Shown here: positions 34,942 through 52,595 of the stretch, one piece after another | How the letters are laid out: each line of letters begins with the position of its first letter | Position numbering within the stretch: the stretch's first letter is position 1 | Program-made: the position numbers and the translations under genes | Assembly: GCA_900088475.1 (NCBI GenBank) | Contig: FLMG01000893.1 | Coordinates: forward strand, 22,765 to 86,764 | Length of the DNA stretch: 64,000 nt | Source: Hyphochytrium catenoides | Taxonomy: Eukaryota; Sar; Hyphochytriomycetes; Hyphochytriales; Hyphochytriaceae | Direction of reading: 5' to 3' | The notes under the pieces: model-generated | What the model was told of the DNA's origin: nothing | Seen by the model: the letters and a program-made list of their open reading frames with translations, nothing else | Database searches by the model: none

Positions 34942-37160
34942 TTACTTGATTTGAGGCATCGCCGCAAGGTCACGCGTCATATTCTTATGATGAGATTCAA
35001 GGGTTCCGCCGCCGATCTCAAGAAGCTTGGAATCTCTCCAGAGCCTCTCGACCTGATATTCTCCTACGTACCCGTAACCGCCCATCACTTGGATTGCCCT
35101 GTCAGCGACATTTTTGCCCATAGTCGTCGCCACCAGTTTGACACCGTCAGTGTCTAACCGATTTCCAGCCGTGTCTAACTTCATTCTGTTCGCTGTGTTA
35201 TAGGTATAGCACCGAGCAGCTAGATAGTCCGCGTATGACTCAGCAATATGACGCTGGATTTGTCCGAACCTGGGACCGATCGCAAAGAAGGTAAGAAGCA
35301 GAACACATCTCACTATTAAAGCAACGTGGGGAAAGACAAAAGCGGAAAGGGGAAGGAGCGCCGGGGATGATTTGCGCTATAAGGTGAGGAAACATTAATG
35401 GGTTACCTGTTCAAAGGCTCTCCGAATGCCACCCTGTCCTGGGCATATTTATTCATCCGCTCCACGCAGCGTCTGGCAAGACCCAGACTCATAGCCGCCA
35501 GGGCTACGCGTTCGATCTCGAGGTTCCTCATCATGCAGATAGTTGCACCTCCTTCCTGTCCTATCAAATTCTCTTTTGGGATCTCGCAGTCTTCGAAGAC
35601 CAGCTCAGCCGTCATTGAAGCGCGCATGCCACACTTATCCTAGAGTGCATAGGTGAAAGTTAGTAGCCGAGTTGACGTACAACCCTTGAAAAAGGGTGAG
35701 ATCGGTTGCGAAGGAATGACGAAAATAGGAGCTTTCAGTATGCCCCACCATAACTGTCGAAGGTAGACATCACGAGCAGAATACCTTGATTCTTTGTCCC
35801 AAATTGAAGCCCTTGGTTCCCTTCTCTACGAGAAACATAGAGATATCTTTTGAGTTCTTTCCACTGTTGCCGGTTCTTGCGTAGACAAGGAAGACGTCGC
35901 CTAGTTCCGTATCGGAGATCGCCCCGTTCGTAATCCACATTTTGGAGCCGTTTAGAATATATGAAGATCCAGAGGAAGAGAGCTTGGCTGACGTCTGCAG
36001 AAACTCGCGTTAGTACAAACCCCGTGAAGCCTTAGCGGCACAGATGGGTCAATCGGCAGGGCCCACAAACAGCAAGGAGCTGGGGTGCGGCAGTACACCG
36101 AACGAACAAAATTTCAGATAATCAAGACACAATATAAAGGAGCCTTGGAGCAGCAAGTATACCTTCATTCCGAGCACATCCGTGCCAGCCCCAGGCTCGC
36201 TCATGCACATGCCACCAATGGCAGCTCCCGAGCAGACATCTGGAAGGTACTTCTGCTTCTGCGCCTCACTGCCGTTACTGCAAAGGGAAACATGTCAGTT
36301 CAAGACTAATTCCGGCATTTCCACCATAGATGCAGGAGTATGAATAAGCAAAACGAGCTCGCTAGGCAAGCAGTAGCCTTACTTTAACAGCAGCAAGGCC
36401 GGAGATGAAGCAGTATAACTAACACCTACCGGGCGAGGTTGTTAACAAATAGCATGGAGTGTGCCAGGTAAGAAAGACAAAAGGCTGGATCAGCAGCGGA
36501 CAACTCCTCGTGAACCATGCAAGCAGCGGTGGCGTCCATGCCTGAACCGCCATACCTGTGCACACATAAAAGGGAGACAACCATGGAGGGTTAGAAGAGG
36601 AACGTCTCTGGGCGAGAACATGTTCATTCTCAAGATCGGTCTTACTCTGGATCGACTGTGATACCCAGAAGGCCTAGATCGCCTAGCTTTCTGAAGAGAT
36701 CAATGTTGAACTTCTCCTCCTTGTTATACTCTAGAGCCTATGTGGGCCAAGAAGGAGCGAGTCAGCATACGAAGATGAGAAAAGGGCTACCTTGACGTTG
36801 GTTATAGCCAGGCTTGCAGAAGAACGACAAAATTGGGGAACATGCTTTACTATACTGGCAGCTAAGCGCAGGGTTGGTAACCCCAGCGAATATCAGGAGA
36901 ACGAGCTAAATGCCACGAACCTGGGGGTCAACTTCCTTCTCCGAGAAGGAGCGCACCATCTCGCGGAGAGCTTCATGCTCGCTTGTGGGATTGAAGATAT
37001 CAAAAGACCGATACTCCGCATCGTCGCCGGTCGAAGATGATGAGAGAGGACTTGAAGAAGAGAAGGAGCGAATGAGCCTTCCTCTGTGCGAAACAGTAGG
37101 GCATCGTGGGCTGCGTGCCAGCGCTGGCTGCACCAGCCTGATGGCTCTCCGCGAGATCAT
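34942..37160 (-). CDS. Mitochondrial acyl-CoA dehydrogenase (isovaleryl-CoA dehydrogenase-like)
   Basis: FAD-dependent alpha,beta-dehydrogenation of an acyl-CoA, probably branched- or short-chain, in the mitochondrial matrix. Seven exons close in phase: 36921-37160, 36646-36737, 36430-36555, 36163-36277, 35785-35994, 35407-35639 and 34942-35269, giving 447 residues. The first 45 residues are Arg/Ser-rich without acidic residues ([17 protein letters not shown]), a typical presequence. Signatures: [16 protein letters not shown] (first family motif), [15 protein letters not shown] (flavin-site strand), and near the end [20 protein letters not shown] then [17 protein letters not shown]. The Glu of LEIGGGT corresponds to the C-terminal catalytic-base region; some subfamilies, including IVD, place the base elsewhere. 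Substrate class is inferred, so no symbol is given. Confidence 0.93.
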
Positions 37161-37949
37161 TGATACGGAATGTTGAACTGACGAGCTGGTCAGCTTCCTA
37201 GGCTTCTCCTGGGTTGGTAAATGTGAAGTGAGATGCTGACGTCCTTACGTGCTCAACACTCTTCGTCTCTCGCTGGATGACCTTCTTGGAGGCTTCCTCC
37301 TCTCTCTTCTAATTGCTCTGTCCCTACACTCTACCAGCTCAGCCCTAGCACTAGCAAGCAAGCAAGCAGCAGCAGCAGCGGGATGGGGTTGGTACAGCGC
37401 CTGGATGAGCGGGTTGTCAAATCTTCAACACGCACATTGACCCTCCCAATCCTATTCCCCTAAGAACCCCGTCAAAGCAATAAACTAACAAGCAATGCCT
37501 CCATCCTAAGCCGCCCCTGACATTGTGTACGATGTCCGCTGTAATGACGCTGTTTCAAATAACTCAGGGATCGTACGCTGTTCATTGAGCCGGTAACGAG
37601 CGGAATAGTGTTTGTAGTCAGCGTTACTGCAGTTGCTAGAGATCAATATAGAACTAAATGTTCCAGTTTATATAGACAGCTTTTGTTAGCCAAACGCAGA
37701 CAGCCAGAAGCCGCAGCTCTGGAAGATGGTAATTGCGCCTTTGAAGATCCTTGGCATCGAACTGTCCTTGGCCTTGCCAGAGAAGAAGAGCTTCCAGATA
37801 GGACAAGCCATTGACCTGAAGAATAGGATAAGCTATTGGAGTACATACTCTGAGAGTGAGGAACAGAGGCTGAGCAAAGTTAGAGCGATAGGAAGTAGTC
37901 AAGAGAGGGTTGAGACAGATAGGAAGTGCTGACATTGTAGGGATAAATA
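37161..37949. other. Intergenic between divergent genes
   Basis: Upstream region shared by the acyl-CoA dehydrogenase (minus) and the small membrane protein (plus). A short AGC repeat lies near 37354-37380. No gene or defined promoter element recognised. Confidence 0.45.
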
Positions 37950-38710
37950 ATGCCTCCAAGAGCGCGGAAGAAGAAGGACCACGCGGGCGAGAGGAAGGAG
38001 AATGATCCCAAAAAGCAGACCGATGTGTCAGAGGGCCCTGAGGAAGAAACAGACAAAGAGCTGGAGGAAGAGATCAGGAGGATGGATCAGGAGGTTGCAA
38101 GAAGGGCCAAGGCGAGGGAACAGCAAGCAGCGTTGGCCAGGGGCGAAAAAGTAAGTGAACAAAACTCATCCACTTCGAGGCCTGTAGTGGTTGACCTAAC
38201 CCCCAATTGGCGGTCCTATGAGCATTTTCTGGCTTTCCAATGCCATCGGACTAGTCTTCAAATGAGCCCTAACTGCTTCAGAAGCACGGTTGCCCTAACG
38301 TCATATTGATCCGCTCAAAGAGCCGCCTTACCGTTCCTCGTAGGTTTCAAGCCGTGGAGTTGGTCCCGACGGCAAACCCTTGCCCTTCACGCAGCTTGAG
38401 CGCTTGAAGACCGCTGTGGTTATTGGTGGAGTTTTCTCCCTGTTGTACCAATATACTGACTGGTTTGATCAGGTAACATATGATGGGAATAAGCTCTTCT
38501 TCTGGCTGCGATGCGTGTGGTTTACCTAGGTAGTCCCTTTCCTCAACAAGCATCGGCACTTTTCAAGAAGATAGTTCTCTCGTTCACTGAATTATCCTCC
38601 TTCCTATTCTCTGCGCAGAGCAATGCCAGTCGTCTACTCTGCTAGTCCTTTTGACCTTCACTGCATGTGCCGCCCGATTCATCGCTGCTAGTATTCTTTG
38701 CACCAGCTGA
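37950..38710 (+). CDS. Small coiled-coil and membrane protein, unknown family
   Basis: Not recognised. Exon 1 (37950-38150) encodes a highly charged, helical N-terminus beginning MPPRARKKKDHAGERKEND and rich in Glu/Arg/Lys. Exon 2 (38344-38472) encodes GPDGKPLPFTQLERLKTAVV followed by a hydrophobic segment VIGGVFSLLYQYTDWF. Both join in phase 0. The last exon has two acceptors 2 nt apart: starting at 38619 gives eight residues and a stop at 38645; starting at 38621 gives 29 residues with a second membrane helix (TLLVLLTFTACAARFIAASI) and a stop at 38710. The second choice is preferred because of the helix. Total 118 or 139 residues. Confidence 0.55.
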
Positions 38711-39264
38711 GCTTTCAACACGCACGATCACTCTCAACCTTTGGGGATAATCAATGTTGCTCTCACAGATATCTTGGCCCTTGGCGTACATCGCAATTTG
38801 GACCCCGTTACTTCTGCTAGTAATGAAGAACATGAATCCGGATGACATGATCAAGGACCTTAAGGGTCCCCTCGGGTAAGCGGAGTTGGTTTACCAAAAG
38901 GAGATGTCTAGACACAGACACAAAAGGAGAAATGGCTGGACAGTAGTTTCGGAGGTCAATGGAGAGTCAGACACGAGAGTGGGTTGGTGATGGCTGACTT
39001 AGGCGCTAGACAGAGTCTGGACAAATTCTGACCCACTGCGCACATTGCTAACTCTTTTAGACGACCGGATGGTGCGAATGGAGGCGATCTGGGTCCAGAA
39101 ATCGTTGATAAAAAGAAACAATAATCCATTTATACGAGCGCGGCAATGACGATCTATGAGCGGAAGCTAGGACTCGGAAGATTCGAGGACAAACTGGATC
39201 TACCTCTGGAAAAGGAGGAGTGAGAATAGAGGATAACAACGAGTTTGCAGCGGAGAAGCAGAAA
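38711..39264. other. Intergenic, convergent gene ends
   Basis: Nothing recognised. Open frames here show no family features. Confidence 0.5.
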
Positions 39265-44802
<5,538 letters not shown>

Positions 44803-45816
44803 GAGTCAATGGAGATCTGCAGCGGCCTCCGTTCATCACTATTGAGATGGACGGGAGCGAAGAAAAGATAAGAAGAGCTGGAAGGACGAGCAGCCTTCGA
44901 ATCATCCAGCCTCCTCCTCATCCCGGCCAAACTTTTCTAAATCAAAGCTTGTGGCGAAGGATGAGGTCAGAACCCCAAAGAATCACGCAGTAATCACAAG
45001 CCCAAGAACCCCCTCCGGCGAAGGATTGGGTTACGAGACAGAGGAAGACCACTTGCAAAGAAAAGATGTCTAAGGTGATGACCATCAGAGCTTGATGTCG
45101 CTCGTGATGAAGCTAAGGCCAGCTCCGTTTGACTACCCTCTTCTCCTGATGACAGGAGCTGCTAGTCAACAACTTCCACCCTTCGACATCTATCATCTCA
45201 ACGGGCTATCTTCGAGACAAAATCTATTATTAAAGTATCTGCTTTATGGCCGCGGACGTGCTTAGGGATATGTGCAGACCATAGGGAAGGTTGATGGGTG
45301 GAGAACCAGTGTTGAAGTACGTTTTCACTCGCACGCCCACAACTTCTGTGCGAAAGGTCATTGAGTGCACCTAGAGATAGCTGGAGTGTGAACAAGGCTT
45401 GTAGGGATAAGCCACGAGTGTATGTAGTTGAGATGGGCGGTGGGAGAGAGGTCGGGCAACGTGATGGTCAATCTCATAATTTGTATGTTCCACTTCCTCT
45501 CAGAAGAACTATTATTAAAGACCGTAAAGTTTCTAACTGAGCTACGGCCCTTGGTCATTCAGCCAGTCACTTACTCTCGCTTTGCATTTGATGGACTGTG
45601 TGTGATTGAGGGGTGGAGAATGGGTGGCAGTGGGGGTTGGGGTTGTTCAAGCTAGAAGCTCTCCATCCTTCATCTTCGAGTGTTACGGCTGCCATCCTGA
45701 GCACTGGTAACGCACTCTTCTCTCAGAATCTGCCCGTCCTTCTCTTCAACTCCCCATGGCGGCATTTGAGCCGACCTAATATACAAGGTTCAAGGCCATG
45801 TTTCTCAAGGTGGTCC
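44803..45816. other. Intergenic
   Basis: Should hold the AFG2-like gene's promoter and the 3' end of the bHLH-PAS gene. Nothing else recognised. Confidence 0.45.
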
Positions 45817-47644
45817 TCAGGCTTGAGAAGGGGAAGGTAGAATCGCCTGACGAGGAGGGTCCGACGCCTGATGCTCTGTCCCAGGCATGTCACACTCCTC
45901 GACCGGCAGAATGACGCATTGAAAGTAGGCAGGTTGGCCTTGTGCGTCTCTGATGAGAGAGAATGTGATGAAGACATACTTCTCTCCGGCTTTAAATCGG
46001 CACTTCTTCCACAGCTGCTGAGAGGTGACACTAGGGTCCCTGAACATCCGATTGATCATCCTGGTGTCGAGAGAGTAGCCGATAGGGGTTAGCCCGGTAA
46101 GTACGAGTTTAGGAGACTGGAGCAAGTAGGTTGGCGACATGAAGTAATACCTAATAGCTGACATAAGAAAAGCTTTCGAGAGCATAAAGATATCACATTG
46201 CACCAGAGAAGGTGCTTCCCATAATAGGAGATAGACTCTTGATGTACACGTACTGGAATGTTCTCTGCATGTCACTGGGAGGAGTGAGATTGAACATGGT
46301 ACAAGATGTGATCTCCTCCTTGCTAAAGCCACTGAACTCGCAAAATGCTCTGTTGCACTCTACGAATCGCCCATCAACGCGGGAAACGGCCATCGGAAGA
46401 GCGCAGTCGGAGAATAAAAGCTTGAAATCAAGCTCATTCGACGGTACAGCCAGCGACTGGTCCATAGGATCTGATACAGAGAGAATTACGTCAGCCACAA
46501 GAAAGCTCGCAAACACATTGTTTGTCTGGCTATAACATCGTGGCCCTTCTGACTCCCCACCATTGTCACTTCTCTCCTTACCGAAAAGCAACGGAGGACG
46601 CAACAACTCAGGCTGACTTTGTTTTAATGCTTGCAGCTCCATCTCTGCCGCTTGTGTTGTCGCTTTCAGCTCCTCAAGCTTCGATTGTAAACTTTGAATG
46701 TAGGCAGCGGTGCTAAGTGACAAAGTCCAGCAACAGTAGATAGCGTTAGTAGCCAACATTATAAGTAACTCAGAAACCAAGATCAGAACCACGTTAGCGA
46801 TGCTATGCCTGTCGCTACTGATGACCCTGTCGCAACGGCTAAGACTACGAAAGTAAAGACATCGGGGGATTTGTGTGAGAGCTCACTGACTTGCACAAAA
46901 TCGAACGCTTGTCCTTTTTGGTCTCTAGGCCCGAGCTTTCCAAGACCAGCTTAAGGAACTCAATCTGCTGATTGATTTTCATCATCCTGCAGCGTCAGGT
47001 TAGATATAACAAGCGAATCACATGGGGGCGGCGTACAGCTATTATACTCCGGCCACCCGTTCCCAAACTCCAACCGTTAGGTACACTCGACTATAGTCAC
47101 TTTCCTAATCACTAAGAGTATTTATCTGTACTATCTACTGTCCTACAAACGACGGCCAGTCCATGTAACCTACCGCTGTTGCTCGAGCTTGTTTAGCTCC
47201 TCCCTTGTTCGCCGACCGTAATGCTTCTTTCTAAAGAGTCCAGAGAGAGTAAGTGTCATCTCATCTTGTATGTCAAGCTGTATCGCCATACCTTGCAGGC
47301 CCTTTGCCCACGTTAAAGGTCAGATTTACGTCTTTCGCGTTTACAGGGCTTTTGAGATGGGTCGAGCTCTTTGAGGCCTCCGTCTTTCTGACTTCTGTCT
47401 GTTCCACAACACTCTGTTCTCCGCCCTCATCTCTAATAGTCGTGCCTTCAAGCTGCAACCCAGCCAGTTCGGGCAGCACCATTAAAGACGGCGTTGCAAC
47501 AGAAGTTGGAGTTCTGCCAGCTGGAGTTGGCGGCTGGAGCATTGCGGAGAGTTCCGGGTCATCGAGCATGGAAGCCACCAAGTCCAGGTCGAACTGGGTT
47601 ATAATTGTAGTCGGTTCATCTGGTGCTCCACCTACAATGGCCAA
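45817..47644 (-). CDS. bHLH-PAS transcription factor
   Basis: Predicted nuclear DNA-binding regulator. Exons in phase on the minus strand: 47292-47644, 47174-47230, 46891-46986 and one starting at 46712, then PAS-coding exons to the stop at 45817. Residues 1-117 are a Pro/Thr/acidic leader (MAIVGGAPDEPTTIITQFDL). The basic region and helix 1 read KKHYGRRTREELNKLEQQR then MMKINQQIEFLKLVL, a loop with ETKKDKRSI, and helix 2 LCNTAAYIQSLQSKLEELKA, running on as a leucine-rich coiled coil. A PAS fold follows: FKLLFSDCALPMAVSRVDG, RFVECNRAFCEFSGFSKEEI, and the late strands RDAQGQPAYFQCVILP. There is no second PAS domain. Similar bHLH-PAS proteins are reported from stramenopile algae, including the diatom rhythm regulator RITMO1; any clock role here is inference. 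Exon edges within 46190-46600 are approximate. Confidence 0.82.
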
Positions 47645-47937
47645 TTTAGACTATGGTTTGCACACCGGCAAGAGCGACATCACGAGCCAAACGAGACAGA
47701 GATGCATAGACGGACTACCTTTGGTAAAGGAGTCGGATCTACTTCTCTAGAACAGCAAGACACTTAAAAACGACAAAGATTATTGAGACGCACCTTTAGC
47801 AGTGCTAAAAGGCACTGGATGGCTTTGCAGCTGTGATGCCGACATCACTTATGTCTACATGCGGAGACGGGGGTTGACAGAGTGAAACCCTTCCGTACTT
47901 TTAAGCCACCTAACTATCTCTCACCACGAGGAGCTTG

Positions 47938-49092
47938 CTAACTAAAGCAGAAATCATCAACCCTAATGCACTGTTCAAGGTGTAATAAGAAGAATAGTTT
48001 TGAAGAGCTATGACTTTGAGTTCTTGACGAGCTGACTCTTCGAGGTTCTGCTCGCGCTAGGCACCACTTCGTTTCGACAAGGTAGGCGAGACAATAATCA
48101 GAATGCCGTTCATTGAGACAGTGAAGGTGGTGGGAACACCTCCGGCACTTGAAAAAAGAGGAGAGAGAGTAGTCGTAGATTCTGATAGAGGGATAAACAG
48201 TTAGAGAGACAGAGGAGGAGGACAAGAGAGAGAGATGCAGGGAAGAAAGGGTTAGGAGAACAATGGGATGTACAACCCTCAACACACGCCTTTGAGTTGA
48301 TAGAGATACAATACTACTAGTTATAATATCGGGCGGATTGAGAGACAGAATGAGCAGATGGATGTGTGTTTGTAGGCAGCGCAAGACATAAGAGGCTTGT
48401 AAAAAGAAGAAAGAAGAGAAGTGATATGGCAATGCGGTCCTGTCCAGCCAGAGCGCTGGTGGTCTAGTTCTATCTAAGGTCTTATCTAAAGAATAAAGGG
48501 CGAGGAGGAGGAAGAGTTTTGACCAAGGTTTTGACCAGTTTTGACTCCCTCAGCCTGTTTCAGGCAAGCCAAGACGCCAAGACTACTATCATTTCGAATA
48601 AGTCATGTCTCATGTAGGAATAAGACATAGTTAATGATGAATGATAAGGCGTGCTTCTTTCAAAAGCTTCAACGCGTACAGCCAAATCTTTGTTGAGATC
48701 TGTCAATGCTCAAGGCTGATCAGCAGTCTACTTCTCACCGACATGGAGCTTTGATGATTGACATGCCATGATCAGCTTGATGAGAGAGACAAGCATGACA
48801 CCAAGACAGAGGACTGAGGATCACTTACACGGAAGAAGAAGCAGGCTATCCGTCTGTTCTCGATCAAGAAAAAGAAGAGCCTGAGAAGAGCCAGTAGCGC
48901 AAATCGAAGACGTCCAAGTAATGGCACTGTGAGGATAATGAGACCGTCCACTACTAGGCCGTCAGTAGAAGGGGCAATAGATAATAGTGGCCGACAGATT
49001 GGGAAGAGACACATCAGGGAACGGCAGAGAAGGCCGTAAGGATTAAGTGTGCCTGAGTATCCTTTCGCTATTAATACTACTATCATCTTCAT
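47938..49092 (-). CDS. Possible two-exon membrane protein with Cys/His cluster (tentative)
   Basis: Tentative. The first exon, 48829-49092, opens with ATG, has several hydrophobic runs (LIILTVPLLGRLRFALLALL) and ends at a strong donor, GTAAGTG, in phase 0. A second open segment, 47938-48147, starts after a pyrimidine-rich acceptor (TTTTTTCAAG read on the minus strand) in the same phase, and carries CRRCSHHLHC then DYC and WC, which could bind zinc. No family is recognised, and the 680-nt pyrimidine-rich intron could hide further exons or show that this is not a gene. Confidence 0.25.
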
Positions 49093-51409
49093 CCAGCTGG
49101 GGTCTCCCGGGACGTCTCAATAGGCCCTGCTGCTGGTTACGCTTTCGACAAGCAGTAGCTGTTTAGGACTTGAAGTATAAGAGGTTATGTTAGTAAGGCT
49201 AGAGATTGCATCACGGGATCTTCAGTTCACATACTTTCCTTACAGTGGAGCTTGGACGGCGGAACGCTTGCTAATACTATGGCCCAGTCCTGGGTGCGCC
49301 CATGGTTCTGTTCCCGCCTTGCTCTTTCATGGCCAGAAGTGCGCGGCTAGTACTTTGGCATCTGCTAATGACATTGGCTGGCCTCACCGGTACCTAGTCT
49401 CGTTCTCCTCTTCATGGATAATGCTGCTTCGAAGGATGAGAGACTGGCGTGTGCATGAGTATTATTGTCATTGTGTGAAAGCTACATCGCAATGCCCTCC
49501 ATCAAGTGTTCGCCACCTCTACAATCAAATGTCTTTGTTCCACACCCCAACAGCGTTATTTCCACATCCTGGCAGCGGAAACCCCATGGTCGCGATAATA
49601 GGCACCGGGAACTCGTTCGACATGGACTAAGCATCTGAGATTCTGGGAGGACTAAGTCTTAGCTCGGTGACCTATGTCCTCATCGAGCCATAGAACTCTT
49701 CGTCAAGTGGTCAGTCAATGCATAATCGTCTGTCCTGACAAACTCGTTGGGCGGTATAATAACTCAACAAGTTTATAAAGTATCCGCTCCCGGAATATGG
49801 GGAAAGCATTGATGATAACTCCAGAAGAAAGGTCAAGAATGAGTAAGCCCTCTCGATCAGCTTGATGCCTGGTGACAAAGGCAGGCCGCTCCTCTACAGC
49901 CAGCACTGCTCCTGACTCCTGAGGTACAAGAGCTGCTAATCCCTTCTTACCGCACCGCCACCCTGTACATCACCTGGTCGCTGCCCCTCCTTTGTCAACC
50001 TAATTCCTACGACACGCCTGCCAGACACCTCCCTTCCTTGGCTTTGCTGCTCCCTCGATCGACTTGTTACCCCAACCTTCGTGATGCCTATCTTACCGCG
50101 AAGACCTGAGCTGATCAAGTTCGTCTAGGACTAGGAAGAGATGAAGCTCTTTTAACCGGCAAAGTACCAGACAATATCACACAAGGCTGAGAAACCACAT
50201 TAAACATTATAATCCAGAGCAGTTTTTCGCAGAGTCACGCCATCAACCAGTCCGTCCGGCTTTCTACAAAGCCTTCAAATGCTGCAGCAAGGATGGCCGG
50301 CCACGCTGCCCTACGATTCGGACTGCGGGGAGTAAGCACGATCCTATACTGCCGCCATAAAAGGGGTAATGATGGTCCAGCAATGCCAACCACTAACCAA
50401 TTCTTAAAGTGTGCAAGAAGCTTTTCCATACAAGCCATTCAAATGGTTCATTATTCTTGCCATACGTGGGCCTCCACGCCTACCGTCCGTAGAGGTTTAG
50501 CCACCTGCTATTCGTCCAGGTCAAGAAACCTACGCCCAGTTATCGAGATGGCAGCACCGCTGGCGGCCTGGCAGCGGTCGGTGCTAGTGACTTAGTGGGA
50601 AGCTTAGTATAAGCAGGCAACTTAGGAAGGACGAAGGACTTCCTTTATTCCATGGAGCATCAGACAGCGGGCCCAAGTAACAAGATCTTCACCGTTCCTT
50701 GTCCGGCTAAGAACCGGCTGCTTGTGCAGAGTAATGGGGAAAGTAAGTATGCTCTGTGACCCTTGCTTCAAGCTGCCAAATGGTCCTTTTCCTTCTGGAT
50801 TTTAGTAGTTAGTCGCACACCCACAGATGGGCCAACCATCAAATAGTGTGATCTTTTTATGGTACTTATTGAGGAGAAGTGAGCACACGACAAGGATGTG
50901 GACGTCCAAGTGTGGGACAACTGGTCAGCAGAAAGGACCGTTCTCTCCTCACACGGATTCTGGTTGCTCTTCCTGTTCTCTCTCTCCTTCTCTGTCTGTC
51001 CTCCTACTCTGTCCGCTCTGTTGTCATCTTCCTCCTCTCTCTTCCCTCTCTCGCTTTTATCTGTCTTGCTCCCTCTTTTGCTTCCTCTCTTCCTGCTGTG
51101 GGCTCTTGCTCTCTCGTCTTGCCTTCTAATAAGAGGCCTGGCAGCTCACCTTTTTCTGGAATCTCTCTGGAGCGCTCATCGTCCCTCTCTTCAGAGTGAT
51201 CACAGGCCGTGACTTGAGAAGGCCTCTGAAGCACCCACTCGCCCTGAACCTTCCCTTCTGTCTCCCTAATTTGAGGTAGTGCCACTGTCGCCAATTTGCC
51301 TCCTTAACGCTTTATCTGCTCTCCTCTGAAGCCACCGCAGATCTCACTGGCAAAGGAGGAAGCGGAACAGTAAAGCCAGATAGCAGGAGAAGGACTCAGA
51401 TACCTTTCC
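49093..51409. other. Intergenic, no supported gene
   Basis: Several open frames of 67-147 codons exist on both strands (for example 49187-49630 plus) but none shows a family motif, and opposite-strand frames overlap. The stretch 50940-51130 is pyrimidine-rich. Confidence 0.4.
50940..51130. repeat. Pyrimidine-rich (CT) low-complexity tract
   Basis: About 190 bp dominated by CTCT, TCCT and CTTC runs on the plus strand, upstream of the RING gene. Three overlapping frames stay open only because of base bias. Confidence 0.75.
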
Positions 51410-52126
51410 ATGGCAAGTAGACAACAGCAGGCGACAAGGAGCGCCGTCCTTGCGTTGGGGGGCGCGGCACTGGCCGTTCCTCTCTCCTTTGTCGTGGGGG
51501 GTGCGATGATGACTCTCTTGACAGCTCCTCTCATTCGCAGAGCTGCCTGCGTAGCGGTTGGCGCTGGATTGGTGGGATTTACTTACCTATGGACAAAAGG
51601 GATCCTAGAGGACGAAGAGGAAGAGCGAGCCATAGTATCCAGTCATGGAGCAGGAGGCAATTCCAGCCCAGAGGTAGGCATGTCAATCTGAAGCTTTAGG
51701 ACTAGAGATGGACGGAGAGACGGAATCGAACAAGTATCGCAGCAAAAGTAGTAGATAGTAGGCAGCTTTCTCATATTTCGTCGTATGCAGGGACAAGATT
51801 GGAGGGCAGGATTGGCGTCTCCAACTAGTTGCAGAAGAAGGAAAAGAGAAAAGCCAGCGGCAGAGGAAGAAGAGATAGAAGACGGGGATGAGGGAGATTC
51901 GGCAGAAAAGAAGCTCTTCAGCTATTCTCTGTCTGAAAAGGACATACACTGTCTACGCGGGCCCAACAGGGAGTGTGCGATCTGTCTTGATGAGTTCAGC
52001 TCTAGAGACAAGGTCAAGCCTTTACCGTGTTTCCACCTCTTTCACTCTCTCTGCATCGACCAATGGTTGAAGATCTGTCCTGACTGCCCACAGTGCAAGG
52101 TTCGCGTCTCGACCGAGATTATCTAG
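51410..52126 (+). CDS. Membrane-anchored RING-H2 E3 ubiquitin ligase
   Basis: Two exons close in phase: 51410-51673 and 51791-52126, giving 199 residues. Exon 1 encodes two hydrophobic segments ([20 protein letters not shown] and [17 protein letters not shown]), then an acidic linker (ILEDEEEER). Exon 2 encodes a charged linker and a C-terminal RING-H2 finger: CAICLDEF, then [15 protein letters not shown], then CPDCPQCK. The C-x2-C, C-x-H-x2-H-x2-C and C-x2-C ligand pairs are complete, and the Ile and Trp that contact E2 enzymes (CAIC, DQWL) are present. Membrane-linked RING-H2 proteins usually ubiquitinate endomembrane clients; substrate unknown. Confidence 0.88.
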
Positions 52127-52595
52127 TGCAGATAGTGTATAAAATGCTGCTCTAAGCCATCCGAGCCATCGAGTTTTTGCAGCGGGGAGAAGCACAGCGG
52201 AAGAGCTGATTGTTGAGTGTTGTGCTTTGGTTGAGCATCGTTTGTCGACTGTGCCCCACTGGTCAATCCTTTTTGTGCTGACGCCCAGGTTCGTGGAACC
52301 ATTTGTACTCTACCCAGCATGATCTTGTCATTCGGCGGTCTGAACTCTGTTTTATCAAGTCTCAAAGTTCCGATGATTCTCTACTCTGTGTCGATAGCGT
52401 TAGTCATCTAGTGGCTCAATAAGTGCACTACTAACACTAGGACGGTTAGAGGTGCTACGATATAATGACTGGTAACTAAGAATGTGTTTCGCCTCGTTTC
52501 CTATTAGTCAGTTATGGCAGAGGCCCATGCGATAAGGGTTTAAGGGAGGAAACAGGCACTAGGAATTGGGTAGCATGAATGGTAGGTGGGACAAC
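52127..52595. other. Intergenic, convergent gene ends
   Basis: Between the stops of the RING gene and the ProRS gene. Nothing recognised. Confidence 0.5.

Noticed and set aside
49187-49630. 147-codon plus-strand frame
   Set aside because: No recognisable motif, no hydrophobic or charge pattern typical of a protein, and no splice or homology support. Kept only as part of the intergenic description.
50879-51294. Three overlapping open frames in the pyrimidine-rich tract
   Set aside because: Low complexity; no motif, and all frames stay open together because the sequence lacks A and G.
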